A stretch of DNA of 64,000 nucleotides from assembly GCA_023260655.1 (NCBI GenBank), contig JALQUU010000003.1:1-64000 (forward strand), read 5' to 3'. Source of the DNA: Paracoccaceae bacterium (GTDB taxonomy: Bacteria; Pseudomonadota; Alphaproteobacteria; Rhodobacterales; Rhodobacteraceae). Position numbers and translations under genes: made by a program. The notes below the pieces were generated by a model. That model saw nothing but the letters and a program-made list of their open reading frames with translations, was not told where the DNA came from and did no database searches. The first letter of the stretch is position 1; the number at the start of each line of letters is the position of its first letter. Shown here piece after piece: positions 56,310-64,000 of the stretch.

Positions 56310-57239
56310 ATGGCCGATGCCCCCGAGATGTCCCCCGCCGTGGCTGAGGCCCCAGCCAATACGCCTGCGCCGAAGAAGCGGAGCCGTCCCAAGCCTGTGG
56401 ATGAACAGGTGCGCCAAGCGTTCGAAAGCGGCGAATACCCCTACGCCGACCGGATGTCGCGCACGGTTTACGAGCACCAGAAGGCCAAATTGCAGGCCGA
56501 ATTGCTCAAGGTGCAGATATGGGCGCAGGACACCGGGCAGAAATTCGTGATCCTCTTCGAAGGGCGCGATGCGGCGGGAAAAGGCGGCACGATCAAGCGT
56601 TTCATGGAGCATCTCAACCCCCGCTTCGCCCGCGTGGTGGCGCTGAACAAGCCCTCCGAATTGGAGCGCGGCCAATGGTATTACCAACGATATATCGAGC
56701 ACCTGCCCACCGCAGGCAAAATGGTGTTCTACGACCGCTCCTGGTACAACCGCGCTGGCGTCGAGCGGGTCATGGGGTTTTGCGAACCCACCGAATATCT
56801 CGAATTCATGCGCCAGACCCCCGAACTTGAACGCATGTTCACCCGTTCCGGCATCAGGCTCTACAAATACTGGTTCTCGGTCACGCAGGGCGAGCAGCGC
56901 AGCCGCTTTTCCGCCCGAGCCACCGACCCCCTGAAACAGTGGAAGCTTTCGCCAATCGACAAAGCCTCGCTCAACAAATGGGCCGAGTATACCGAGGCCA
57001 AGGAGGCGATGTTTTTCTACACCGACATCGCCGATGCGCCCTGGACCGTCATCAAGTCAGACGACAAGAAGCGCGCACGCATTAATTGTATGCTGCATTT
57101 CCTGAATTCCATCGACTACCCCGGAAAGGACACGCATCTGGTGCATGCGCCAGACCCGATGATCGTCAGCCGCGCAGCCCATGCGATCCACCGCTCCGAG
57201 CATATCCTTGGCGCAGAGCTTACCGAACCTACCCCCTGA
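56310..57239 (+). CDS. ppk2: Polyphosphate kinase 2
   Basis: A 309-residue PPK2 that transfers phosphate between polyphosphate and nucleotides. Walker A GRDAAGKGGTI, the RERVG-type ALNKPSELERGQWYYQRY loop and Walker B FYDRSWYNRAGVERVMG are diagnostic. ATG 56310 (MADAPEMSPAV) fits AAGGAG 7 nt upstream better than the track start 56292. The N-terminal ~35 residues are Ala/Pro-rich. Stands alone; followed by an AT-rich gap before valS. Confidence 0.95.
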   Translation: MADAPEMSPAVAEAPANTPAPKKRSRPKPVDEQVRQAFESGEYPYADRMSRTVYEHQKAKLQAELLKVQIWAQDTGQKFVILFEGRDAAGKGGTIKRFMEHLNPRFARVVALNKPSELERGQWYYQRYIEHLPTAGKMVFYDRSWYNRAGVERVMGFCEPTEYLEFMRQTPELERMFTRSGIRLYKYWFSVTQGEQRSRFSARATDPLKQWKLSPIDKASLNKWAEYTEAKEAMFFYTDIADAPWTVIKSDDKKRARINCMLHFLNSIDYPGKDTHLVHAPDPMIVSRAAHAIHRSEHILGAELTEPTP

Positions 57240-57753
57240 CAACCGAGCGCCACCCAGGTGAGGTGGCGCTGACACTCGCAGAGAAGTGCAGGAGATATCG
57301 TCAGAGAAATTTCCTCAAAACCCTGAATTATCGCGATTTTTTTCAATGCGACGCGCGATAGCCTGGCGTGATTTCTCTTCTCGAAAATCGGGCCAAAAGA
57401 CATCTAGGAGCCAGTACCCGACAGCATCCAGAACAGCGACTTGGACACGTCTCCGTCTGGGTGGAAGTTCGAAATCATCGTACATTGACCACTCCTGACT
57501 CAACCTTAATACGACTAGGGCAAAAACCTGTTTAGGTGGGCGGGCGGTAAACCCAAACGAGTATACCTCTGCTTTCTTATACAACACTAACGAGCATTGT
57601 TCGCTCGAAAATCACCCTTACGAATATTTGACTATGCAACGAATTTCTTTGATATGCTTTAGGTTAGGTAAAAAACTGGCCGTTTCGGGCGCTTCCCCTC
57701 AGGCGCGGCTTCCGGTAGAGGAGGCTCGATCAGAAAAAAAGGGCCCCATCGCG
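57240..57753. other. AT-richer gap between ppk2 and valS
   Basis: A 514-nt gap that is visibly more AT-rich than the rest of the window (for example 57480-57680). Apart from the small minus-strand ORF below I find no gene, tRNA or T-box-like structure. It probably carries the valS promoter and leader. Confidence 0.6.
57315..57485 (-). CDS. Possible 56-residue basic protein
   Basis: MYDDFELPPRRRRVQVAVLD then VGYWLLDVFWPDFREEKSRQAIARRIEKN. AGGAG lies 7 nt before ATG 57485. Two halves: a basic stretch and a short hydrophobic segment, then a charged helix. Part of the longer track ORF 57315-57587. No family recognised; coding is supported by the ribosome site and lack of a better reading only. 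Confidence 0.4.
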   Translation of the reverse strand: MYDDFELPPRRRRVQVAVLDAVGYWLLDVFWPDFREEKSRQAIARRIEKNRDNSGF

Positions 57754-60700
57754 ATGGAAAAGACCTTCGACGCCGCTGCCGCCGAATCACGCATCTCCGC
57801 TCTGTGGGAGGAAACCAACGCTTTCGCCGCAGGGGCTAATGCCCGCCCCGGTGCCGAAAGCTTCTGCGTGATGATCCCGCCGCCGAACGTCACCGGTTCT
57901 TTGCACATGGGCCATGCCTTCAACAATACCCTGCAAGACATTCTCGTGCGTTGGCACCGGATGCAGGGCCATGACACGCTCTGGCAACCGGGGACCGACC
58001 ACGCGGGTATCGCCACGCAAATGGTCACCGAACGCGAAATGGCCAAGAACGGCGAACCCTCGCGCCGCGAAATGGGCCGCGATGCCTTCACGCTTCGCGT
58101 GTGGGAGCAGAAGAAGAAGTCGCGCGGGACGATCATTGGCCAGTTGAAGCGCCTCGGTGCCTCCGCCGATTGGTCGCGCGAAGCCTTCACCATGTCGGGT
58201 GCTCCCGCAGCGCCTGCTGGCGAGGAAGGCAACTTCCATGACGCCGTGATCAAGGTCTTCGTCGATCTCTACAACAAGGGCTTCATCTATCGCGGCAAGC
58301 GCCTCGTGAATTGGGACCCCCATTTCGAAACCGCCATCTCCGATCTCGAAGTCGAGAATATCGAGGTCGACGGCCATATGTGGCACTTCAAATATCCGCT
58401 CGCGGGCGGAGCCACCTATGAATACGTGGAGAAGGACGCAGAGGGGAACGTCACCCTCCGCGAAACCCGCGACTATATCTCCATTGCCACCACCCGCCCC
58501 GAAACCATGCTGGGCGATGGTGCCGTCGCCGTGCACCCCTCGGACGAGCGCTATGCCGCCATCGTGGGCCAGCTCTGCGAAATCCCCGTGGGCCCGAAAG
58601 AGCACCGCCGCCTCATCCCGATCATCACCGATGAATACCCAGACCCCACCTTCGGCTCTGGCGCGGTGAAGATCACCGGCGCGCATGACTTCAACGACTA
58701 TGGCGTCGCCAAGCGCGGCGGCATCCCCTGCTACCGCCTGATGGATACCAAAGGCGCAATGCGCGCCGATGGGCCCACCTACGCCGAAAGCGCGAAAATC
58801 GCAGGCGAAGTGGCGCGCGGTGAACGCACGCTCACCGAGGCCGAAACCGACGCGCAAAACCTCGTGCCGGATCATCTCCGAGGCCTTGACCGCATGGAAG
58901 CCCGCACGCGCGTGGTTGCGGAAATCACCGCCGAAGGCCTCGCCGTGATGACCCGCGCCGATGACGCGCGATTGGGCAAAGCCGCCGTGAAGCCCGACGC
59001 GGAAGGCGCGGATGCGCCCGTGGCGCTCGTGGAAGCCAAGAAGATCATGCAGCCCTTTGGCGATCGCTCGAAGGTCGTGATCGAACCCATGCTCACCGAC
59101 CAATGGTTCGTCGACACCGCCAAGATCGTCGGCCCTGCCCTCGATGCCGTGAAAACCGGCAAGGTGAAGATCATCCCCGAGAGCGGCGAGAAAACCTATT
59201 ACCACTGGCTCGAAAACATCGAGCCGTGGTGCATCTCGCGCCAGCTCTGGTGGGGTCACCAGATCCCCGTGTGGTATGGCATCGGCACGCATGCCACCAA
59301 GTTCAAGGATGACGAGGGCGATGGCGCACTCGATCAGGTGGAAATGTTCCGCCTCCTCCTCGACGGTGCCTTCGACCAGCGCGATCCGGCCTATCACTGC
59401 GCCGCCGATTTCGGCGCGGTCGCGGGCAAATTCGCCGCAGACCTCGCAAACCTCCCCGCCCCGCTCCACGCAGCCCGCGTCGTGGAAGTCGCGAGCAAGG
59501 CCGAGGCAAAAGAGGTCCTGACCCGCTCGCTCGCTTCCTACGAAACCACCCAGGACCCGACCAAGCTCGTCTACCCGGTCTGGCGCGAAGAAGACGTGCT
59601 CGACACGTGGTTCTCCTCGGGCCTCTGGCCCATCGGCACCCTTGGCTGGCCCGAACAAACCCCGGAACTCGCGAAATATTTCCCGACCTCTGTACTCATC
59701 ACCGGGGCAGACATCCTCTTCTTCTGGGTCGCCCGGATGATGATGATGCAACTCGCCGTCGTCGATGAAATCCCCTTCCACACCGTCTACCTGCACGGCC
59801 TCGTGCGCGACGCGAAGGGCAAGAAGATGTCGAAGTCCTTGGGCAACGTCATCGACCCGCTGGAAATCATCGACGAATACGGTGCCGACGCGCTCCGCTT
59901 CACCAATGCCGCCATGGCCTCCCTCGGCGGTGTGCTGAAGCTCGACACCCAACGCATCGCGGGCTACCGCAACTTCGGTACCAAGCTCTGGAACGCCTCC
60001 CGCTTTGCCGAAATGAACGGCGTCTGGGAAGGCCACACCACCCAAGCCAACCCGCCGAAAGCCACCGCCACGGTGAACCGCTGGATCATCGGCGAAACCG
60101 CCCGTGTGCGCGAAGCCGTGGATACCGCGCTTGCCGATTACCGCTATAACGACGCCGCCGATGCGCTCTACAAATTCGTCTGGGGCAAGGTTTGCGACTG
60201 GTATGTCGAGTTTGCCAAGCCCCTCCTGATGGACGCAGGCGATACCGAGCGCGCCGAAACCCGCGCCGTGATGGCTTGGGTGCTCGACCAGTGCATGATC
60301 CTCCTCCACCCGATGATGCCCTTCATCACCGAAGAGCTCTGGCCCCAAACCGGCACCCGCCCGAAGATGCTCGTGCATGCCGATTGGCCCAGCTTCTCGG
60401 CCGTCGATCTGGCCGATGCAGAGGCCGACCGTGAAATGGGCTGGGTCATCGGCCTCATCGAAGAGGTCCGCTCCACCCGCGCGCAGATGCACGTACCCGC
60501 AGGCCTCCATGTGCCGCTCGCCGTCACGGGCTTCGGTGCCGAGGCAAAAGCCGCGTGGAGCCGCAACGAAGTGCTGATCAAGCGCCTCGCCCGCGTCGAA
60601 AGCCTGACGGAAGTTCAGGAATTCCCGAAAGGCACCGCCACCATCGCCGCCGAAGGCACCACTTTCGGCTTGCCCCTCGCAGGGATCATCGACGTCGCCG

Positions 60701-60900
60701 AAGAGAAAACCCGCCTGCAAAAGAGCCTCGAGAAACTTGCCAAGGAAATCGGTGGGCTCGAAGGCCGCCTGAAGAACCCGAAATTCGTCGAAAGCGCGCC
60801 TGAAGAGGTGGTCGAGGAAACGCGGGAACAGGCGGCACAAAAGGCCGAGGAAGCCGCCATCCTGAAAGCCGCCCTTCAGCGGCTGGCCGAGATCGGCTAA
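57754..60900 (+). CDS. valS: Valyl-tRNA synthetase
   Basis: A 1048-residue class I synthetase charging tRNA-Val. HIGH-type motif [16 protein letters not shown] (about 42-57), the editing domain inserted in the middle ([17 protein letters not shown]), KMSKS motif [14 protein letters not shown], and a C-terminal coiled coil ([22 protein letters not shown]). Longer than E. coli ValS (951), with inserts around residues 400-560 that are common in alphaproteobacterial enzymes. ATG 57754 ([14 protein letters not shown]) is preferred; the track start 57628 reads through an AT-rich leader. Confidence 0.96.
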   Translation: MEKTFDAAAAESRISALWEETNAFAAGANARPGAESFCVMIPPPNVTGSLHMGHAFNNTLQDILVRWHRMQGHDTLWQPGTDHAGIATQMVTEREMAKNGEPSRREMGRDAFTLRVWEQKKKSRGTIIGQLKRLGASADWSREAFTMSGAPAAPAGEEGNFHDAVIKVFVDLYNKGFIYRGKRLVNWDPHFETAISDLEVENIEVDGHMWHFKYPLAGGATYEYVEKDAEGNVTLRETRDYISIATTRPETMLGDGAVAVHPSDERYAAIVGQLCEIPVGPKEHRRLIPIITDEYPDPTFGSGAVKITGAHDFNDYGVAKRGGIPCYRLMDTKGAMRADGPTYAESAKIAGEVARGERTLTEAETDAQNLVPDHLRGLDRMEARTRVVAEITAEGLAVMTRADDARLGKAAVKPDAEGADAPVALVEAKKIMQPFGDRSKVVIEPMLTDQWFVDTAKIVGPALDAVKTGKVKIIPESGEKTYYHWLENIEPWCISRQLWWGHQIPVWYGIGTHATKFKDDEGDGALDQVEMFRLLLDGAFDQRDPAYHCAADFGAVAGKFAADLANLPAPLHAARVVEVASKAEAKEVLTRSLASYETTQDPTKLVYPVWREEDVLDTWFSSGLWPIGTLGWPEQTPELAKYFPTSVLITGADILFFWVARMMMMQLAVVDEIPFHTVYLHGLVRDAKGKKMSKSLGNVIDPLEIIDEYGADALRFTNAAMASLGGVLKLDTQRIAGYRNFGTKLWNASRFAEMNGVWEGHTTQANPPKATATVNRWIIGETARVREAVDTALADYRYNDAADALYKFVWGKVCDWYVEFAKPLLMDAGDTERAETRAVMAWVLDQCMILLHPMMPFITEELWPQTGTRPKMLVHADWPSFSAVDLADAEADREMGWVIGLIEEVRSTRAQMHVPAGLHVPLAVTGFGAEAKAAWSRNEVLIKRLARVESLTEVQEFPKGTATIAAEGTTFGLPLAGIIDVAEEKTRLQKSLEKLAKEIGGLEGRLKNPKFVESAPEEVVEETREQAAQKAEEAAILKAALQRLAEIG

Positions 60901-60919
60901 GTCAGATCGGGTAAGAAAC

Positions 60920-60990
60920 AGGGGGGCTGTCTGCCCCCCTCGCCCGTTCCGGGCTCACCCCCCGAGGATATTTTCAAAAGCGAAATGAAT
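60920..60990 (+). repeat. GC-hairpin + GGATATTT intergenic repeat, copy H
   Basis: GGGGGGCTGTCTGCCCCCC, CCCGTTCCGGG hairpins, CACCCCCCGAGGATATTTTCAAAAGCGAAATGAAT, directly behind the valS stop and ahead of the minus-strand broken gene. Confidence 0.75.
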
Positions 60991-60992
60991 TA

Positions 60993-61553
60993 TCAGAGCA
61001 GATAATCGCCCCGTTCGAGGGCTCCCGCGAGGGGTTTTGCAAAGCCCACGCGCGATTTGACGAGCGGTTTTGGCGGGTTCGCTCTGGAGCGGATCTCGCC
61101 TGCGCGCATGTTCAAAAAGCCGTTTGGAGACCAGCTCATCAACTCGCAGAAGAGCCGCGTGATCCGGTCTTGCTCTTTGCGGTTCCGGAATCCGCGCGAC
61201 ATTTTAAGGCGGTGCTTGGTGCGATCCTGATCCATCCAAGGCACTTCGAAAGCAATGCCTTCGATCACGAAGTCTAGCCCCGGCACCGAGGCATCGAGTT
61301 CCTCAAGAAATGGCCCGTCCAAGACTGTCGAGCCATCGGGCCTCGAAAAGGCGATCCGCCTGCCGTGATGGACCATGATGAACTAGGTATCGCCTCTGTG
61401 CTGGCCCGGTGCAAAGACGATCCGGATTTCCGGGTCATCGGTGCGGATCATCCGGCCTGTCATCGGGGCAGATGGCCACTCATCCTCGGCCCAGAACGTA
61501 AGCCCGCAAGATGTCTGGAAGCGATGCGCCTCGGTGATCGGCACCCACCCCAT
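60993..61553 (-). pseudogene. Hypothetical gene interrupted by an in-frame TAG
   Basis: Reading from ATG 61553 (MGWVPITEAHRFQTSCGLTF), 3 nt after the crotonase stop, the frame runs 56 codons to TAG at 61383-61385 and continues without another stop as FIMVHHGRRIAFSRPDGSTVLDG ... GALERGDYLL to 60993. The track splits it into two ORFs (61383-61928 frame and 60993-61376). The spacing of 9 nt and equal frame show one gene of 186 residues with codon 57 as TAG; CAG to TAG is the simplest origin. No family recognised. Co-transcribed with the crotonase. Confidence 0.7.
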
Positions 61554-61555
61554 GT

Positions 61556-62362
61556 TCAGCGTAGCTTGAAGGCCGGAGCGCGGTTTTGCAGGTTCGCCGC
61601 GATCTGTTCGAGTTGATCGGGCTTGCCGATGAGATCCGTCTGCTCGCGGCTTTCGGCATAAAGCACATCTGCCTGCGACGCCCCGCTTTCGGCCAGTTGC
61701 AAAAGCCGCTTCGCCGCGCGCATCGCCGTGGGGGATTTCGAAGCAATCGTCGTGGCGAGCGCTGTTGCAGCCTCCAGAGGCGTGTCGGAAAGTTCGGTCA
61801 CCATCCCCCAGTCCAGCGCTTGGGGCGCAAGGATCGGTTCGGCGGTGAAGGTCATGCGGCGGATCACATCCGAGCGCGCGAGTTTCGGGAGAAGCACCAT
61901 CCCGCCCATATCCGGCACGAGGCCCCATTTCATTTCCATGATGGCGAGTTTGGTTTCGGGATGGGCAATGCGGATATCGGCCCCCAGCGCCAGTTGGAAG
62001 CCAGCCCCAAACGCTACGCCATGCACAGCCGCGATCACCGGCACCGGCACGCGCTGCCAGACCATCGCAACTTCCTGCATCAGGTTCGCATCGTCATGGG
62101 TGCGTGGCATCACCCGATCTTCCGGATCGGTCGCGGCGAACTTGGCGAATGACGCCACATCGAGCCCCGCGCAGAACCCGCGCCCCTCGCCCGAGATCAC
62201 CACGGCGCGCAGATCGGTGAGCCCCATCAGGTGCCGCCCCGCTGCCACCACGGATTCCGCCATATCGGGATCGACCGCGTTCATCTTGTCGGCGCGCGTC
62301 AGGCGTACTTGTGCAATATGGTTTTCAATCGTGATCGTCACGCGTTCCGGGTTGATCGTCAT
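61556..62362 (-). CDS. Crotonase-family enoyl-CoA hydratase/isomerase
   Basis: A 268-residue crotonase. Oxyanion-hole motifs AVVISGEGRGFCAGLDVASFA (about 53-73) and VHGVAFGAGFQLALGADIRIA (about 114-134) and the catalytic-region MEMKWGLVPDMGGMVLLPKL are clear. Typical substrate would be a short-chain acyl-CoA; the exact one cannot be told. Followed 2 nt later by the amber-interrupted gene. ATG 62362 is followed by INPERVTITIENHIAQV. Confidence 0.92.
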   Translation of the reverse strand: MTINPERVTITIENHIAQVRLTRADKMNAVDPDMAESVVAAGRHLMGLTDLRAVVISGEGRGFCAGLDVASFAKFAATDPEDRVMPRTHDDANLMQEVAMVWQRVPVPVIAAVHGVAFGAGFQLALGADIRIAHPETKLAIMEMKWGLVPDMGGMVLLPKLARSDVIRRMTFTAEPILAPQALDWGMVTELSDTPLEAATALATTIASKSPTAMRAAKRLLQLAESGASQADVLYAESREQTDLIGKPDQLEQIAANLQNRAPAFKLR

Positions 62363-62424
62363 CGGGGCCTCCTCCGCTTTGCCCCGAGAGTGGCAAAGCG
62401 GAGGCGCCTCGGGAAGAGGGAACG

Positions 62425-62595
62425 CTACGGCACCACCTGATCGATGGCCCGCATCATGCCCAAAGACTTGTCATAGACAAGCGTAAGCACGCGCTTCACC
62501 GGCGGCGCTTTCACCACCACCGGCACCGATCGCAGCGCCCCTGCCGCCAAGCTCGTCGCAAGAAACATCCGCCGTGTGAGTTTGGTCTCTGCCAT
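62425..62595 (-). CDS. Small protein with twin-arginine signal
   Basis: 56 residues, too short for the ORF track. MAETKLTRRMFLATSLAAGALRSVPVVVK: TRRMFLAT is a Tat-like twin-arginine motif followed by a hydrophobic stretch and Ala-rich cleavage region. The remainder (VKRVLTLVYDKSLGMMRAIDQVVP) is about 25 residues. GGGGAG lies 7 nt before ATG 62595; stop is TAG. Similar tiny Tat-signal proteins occur in Rhodobacteraceae beside oxidoreductases, but I cannot name it. It lies divergent from the HisC-like gene and ahead of the crotonase. Confidence 0.65.
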   Translation of the reverse strand: MAETKLTRRMFLATSLAAGALRSVPVVVKAPPVKRVLTLVYDKSLGMMRAIDQVVP

Positions 62596-62676
62596 GGCAA
62601 ATCTCCCCTAACAGGGGCTCAGCTTCGCATATCGCGCCCTCTTGCCGGATGGGAAAGGATCGGCTTATCTCCCCGC

Positions 62677-63783
62677 ATGACAAAGCCTCGCTACACCCCG
62701 CTCGTGAACACCCTTCCCGCGACTGTGCCCTTCGTCGGCCCCGAGGCGCAGGAGCGCCGCATGGGCCGCGCCTTTGCCGCCCGCATCGGTGCGAATGAAA
62801 GCGTGTTCGGCCCCTCGCCGCGCGCGATTGCCGCGATGGAAGCGGCAGCGCGCGAGATCTGGATGTATGGCGATCCCGAAAGCCACGATCTGCGCACGGG
62901 CCTTGCCGCCCATCACGGCGTGGGGATGGAGAATATCGTCGTCGGCGAAGGCATCGACGGGCTTCTGGGATATCTCGTGCGGCTTCTCGTGGCGGAAGGC
63001 GATGCGGTGGTCACCTCGGACGGCGCCTATCCCACCTTCAACTACCACGTCGCAGGCTTCGGCGGCACGCTCCACAAGGTGCCTTACAAAGGCGATCACG
63101 AAGACCCGATGGCGCTTTTTGCCAAGGCGCGGGAAGTGGATGCGAAACTCGTCTACCTCGCCAACCCCGACAACCCCATGGGCAGCAGCTACTCTGGGGC
63201 CGAGATCGTCAAAGCTATGGACGCGCTGCCCGAAGGCACGCTTCTGGTGCTCGACGAGGCCTATATCGAACTGGCCCCCGAAGGCACGACGGCGCCCATC
63301 GAGATCGAGGATCCCCGCGTAATCCGCATGCGCACCTTCTCCAAAGGTCACGGCATGGCCGGCGCGCGTGTGGGCTATGCGCTCGGGGCGGCCGATTTGA
63401 TCCGTTCCTTCGAGAAAGTCCGCAACCATTTCGGCATGAACCGCGCTGCACAGATCGGGGCGCTGGCCTCGCTTGGGGATCCCGACTGGATCGCGCATGT
63501 CCGCAGCGAAGTCGAGAAGGCCCGCGCCCGTATCGGCGCGATTGCCGCCGAAAACGGCCTCACCGCCCTGCCCTCGGCCACCAATTTCGTCGCGGTCGAT
63601 TGCGGCGCGGATGGCGCTTTTGCCAAGAAGGTGCTCGACGGGCTAATCTCCAGTGGCGTCTTCGTGCGTATGCCTTTCGTCGCCCCGCAAAACCGCTGCA
63701 TCCGCGTGAGTTGCGGCACGCCTGCCGATCTCGACGCTTTCGCCGCCGCCCTGCCCCTCGCCCTGAGTGACGCCCACGCCTAG
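62677..63783 (+). CDS. HisC-like PLP aminotransferase
   Basis: A 368-residue class I/II aminotransferase of the histidinol-phosphate type. Marks: ARIGANESVFGPSPRA, NPDNPMGSSYSG, LLVLDEAYIELAPEG, and the Schiff-base Lys in RTFSKGHGMAGARVGYA (about residue 219). The last Arg region is RCIRVSCGTP. Could act on histidinol phosphate, aromatic amino acids or a related substrate; an isolated copy suggests a secondary role. Its TAG stop is part of the 104-bp repeat that follows. Confidence 0.9.
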   Translation: MTKPRYTPLVNTLPATVPFVGPEAQERRMGRAFAARIGANESVFGPSPRAIAAMEAAAREIWMYGDPESHDLRTGLAAHHGVGMENIVVGEGIDGLLGYLVRLLVAEGDAVVTSDGAYPTFNYHVAGFGGTLHKVPYKGDHEDPMALFAKAREVDAKLVYLANPDNPMGSSYSGAEIVKAMDALPEGTLLVLDEAYIELAPEGTTAPIEIEDPRVIRMRTFSKGHGMAGARVGYALGAADLIRSFEKVRNHFGMNRAAQIGALASLGDPDWIAHVRSEVEKARARIGAIAAENGLTALPSATNFVAVDCGADGAFAKKVLDGLISSGVFVRMPFVAPQNRCIRVSCGTPADLDAFAAALPLALSDAHA

Positions 63784-63884
63784 AGCATTTCGAGAAAAAG
63801 TTGTAGACTTTTTCGGTTAAGAAATGCGTCAAATCATAAGCTTAAAGCGTTTCTGCCGTTCCAACATCAAAGCGAAACGCTTTA
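63781..63884. repeat. 104-bp double-hairpin element, copy 2
   Basis: TAGAGCATTTCG...AAACGCTTTA, close in sequence and equal in length to copy 1 at 52427, with a few substitutions and one or two single-base gaps. Its left end supplies the TAG stop of the HisC-like gene (63781-63783) and its right end the TAA stop of the minus-strand membrane gene (63882-63884). Confidence 0.85.
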
Positions 63885-64000
63885 AGCCGCTTGCGGTGTC
63901 TTGCGGCGGAAGAACCCACCCAGAAGGACTAGCAAGAGCCGCGCGGCCAGCCAGCCCAGCACAAGGCCCACGCCTGCGAAGACCGCGCCCGCGAAGCTCA
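63882..64000 (-). CDS. Membrane protein, partial (runs off the window)
   Basis: Read on the minus strand from the window edge: SFAGAVFAGVGLVLGWLAARLLLVLLGGFFRRKTPQAA and stop TAA at 63882-63884. One or two hydrophobic helices and a basic end, typical of the C-terminus of an inner-membrane protein. Too little is present to name a family. Confidence 0.6.
   Translation of the reverse strand, partial: SFAGAVFAGVGLVLGWLAARLLLVLLGGFFRRKTPQAA

Noticed and set aside
57240-57753. T-box or other tRNA-sensing leader before valS
   Set aside because: No specifier hairpin or T-box sequence found; such leaders are rare in alphaproteobacteria.
57787-60840. 1017-residue minus-strand ORF opposite valS
   Set aside because: Antisense shadow of valS caused by GC-rich third codon positions; low-complexity His/Asp/Gly composition and no motif.
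61383-61928. 181-residue ORF overlapping the crotonase C-terminus as a separate gene
   Set aside because: Its upstream part is an out-of-frame shadow of the crotonase; only the last 56 codons, from ATG 61553, belong to a gene, and that gene continues past the TAG.

Overview
This 64 kb window looks like a chromosomal segment of a GC-rich alphaproteobacterium of the Rhodobacteraceae (Rhodobacter/Paracoccus/Gemmobacter-like). The reasons are the codon bias (long antisense shadow ORFs almost everywhere), a complete PHB granule module (phaC, phaZ, phaP, phaR) with CTGC-N3-GCAG PhaR-type operators, ThyX instead of ThyA, tatABC next to a DUF815 ATPase, surE-pcm-nlpD, and alr-mlaE-mlaF beside radA-cvpA-purF. 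This is gene content read by eye, not a database match. I saw no rRNA, tRNA, CRISPR, prophage or insertion sequence.

Layout. 1-3.2 kb: 5'-truncated pyrG, DUF1330, a TerB-like protein and a soluble PhnD-like protein. 3.2-12.8 kb: a polar amino-acid-type ABC transporter (ATPase, binding protein, two permeases) followed by two glutamine-synthetase-like ligases, a class I glutamine amidotransferase, an FAD oxidoreductase and a DegT-type aminotransferase. This resembles a gamma-glutamylation (Puu-type) amine catabolic cluster. 12.8-18.4 kb: LysR regulator and the PHB module. 18.5-25.4 kb: GFA protein, BKACE, three alpha/beta hydrolases (one broken by an amber codon), creatininase-like hydrolase, thrS. 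25.4-28.2 kb: an autotransporter and an HvfC/BufC gene both cut at the same point, then DoxX. 28.2-34.3 kb: small stress and envelope genes, cspA, thyX, a surface lipoprotein with a Slam-type outer-membrane partner (frameshifted), gloA. 34.3-44.6 kb: MarR, sdhE, an HTH regulator, aspartate aminotransferase, a frameshifted MATE pump, NicO/DUF1007 metal transport, PqiA, MlaFE, alr. 44.7-55.1 kb: radA, cvpA, purF, SDR, surE-pcm-nlpD, DUF815-tatCBA. 55.3-64 kb: hydrolase, ppk2, valS, an amber-interrupted hypothetical gene, a crotonase, a tiny Tat-signal protein, a HisC-like aminotransferase and a partial membrane protein.

Three things stand out beyond ordinary gene content. (1) Four perfect CTGC-N3-GCAG sites and one near match sit only in front of phaR, phaP and the phaC/phaZ divergent promoter. 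(2) Two unrelated intergenic repeat families occur: an eight-copy family made of a GC hairpin plus GGATATTT...AAAGCGA, and a 104-bp double-hairpin element whose ends supply the stop codons of flanking genes. (3) Gene damage is dense: two in-frame TAG codons, two 2-nt frameshifts, a gene with no ATG/GTG/TTG at its conserved N-terminus, a double-truncation junction, and a pyrG start that does not match the family. Either this genome is decaying or some of these are assembly errors; resequencing would separate the two.
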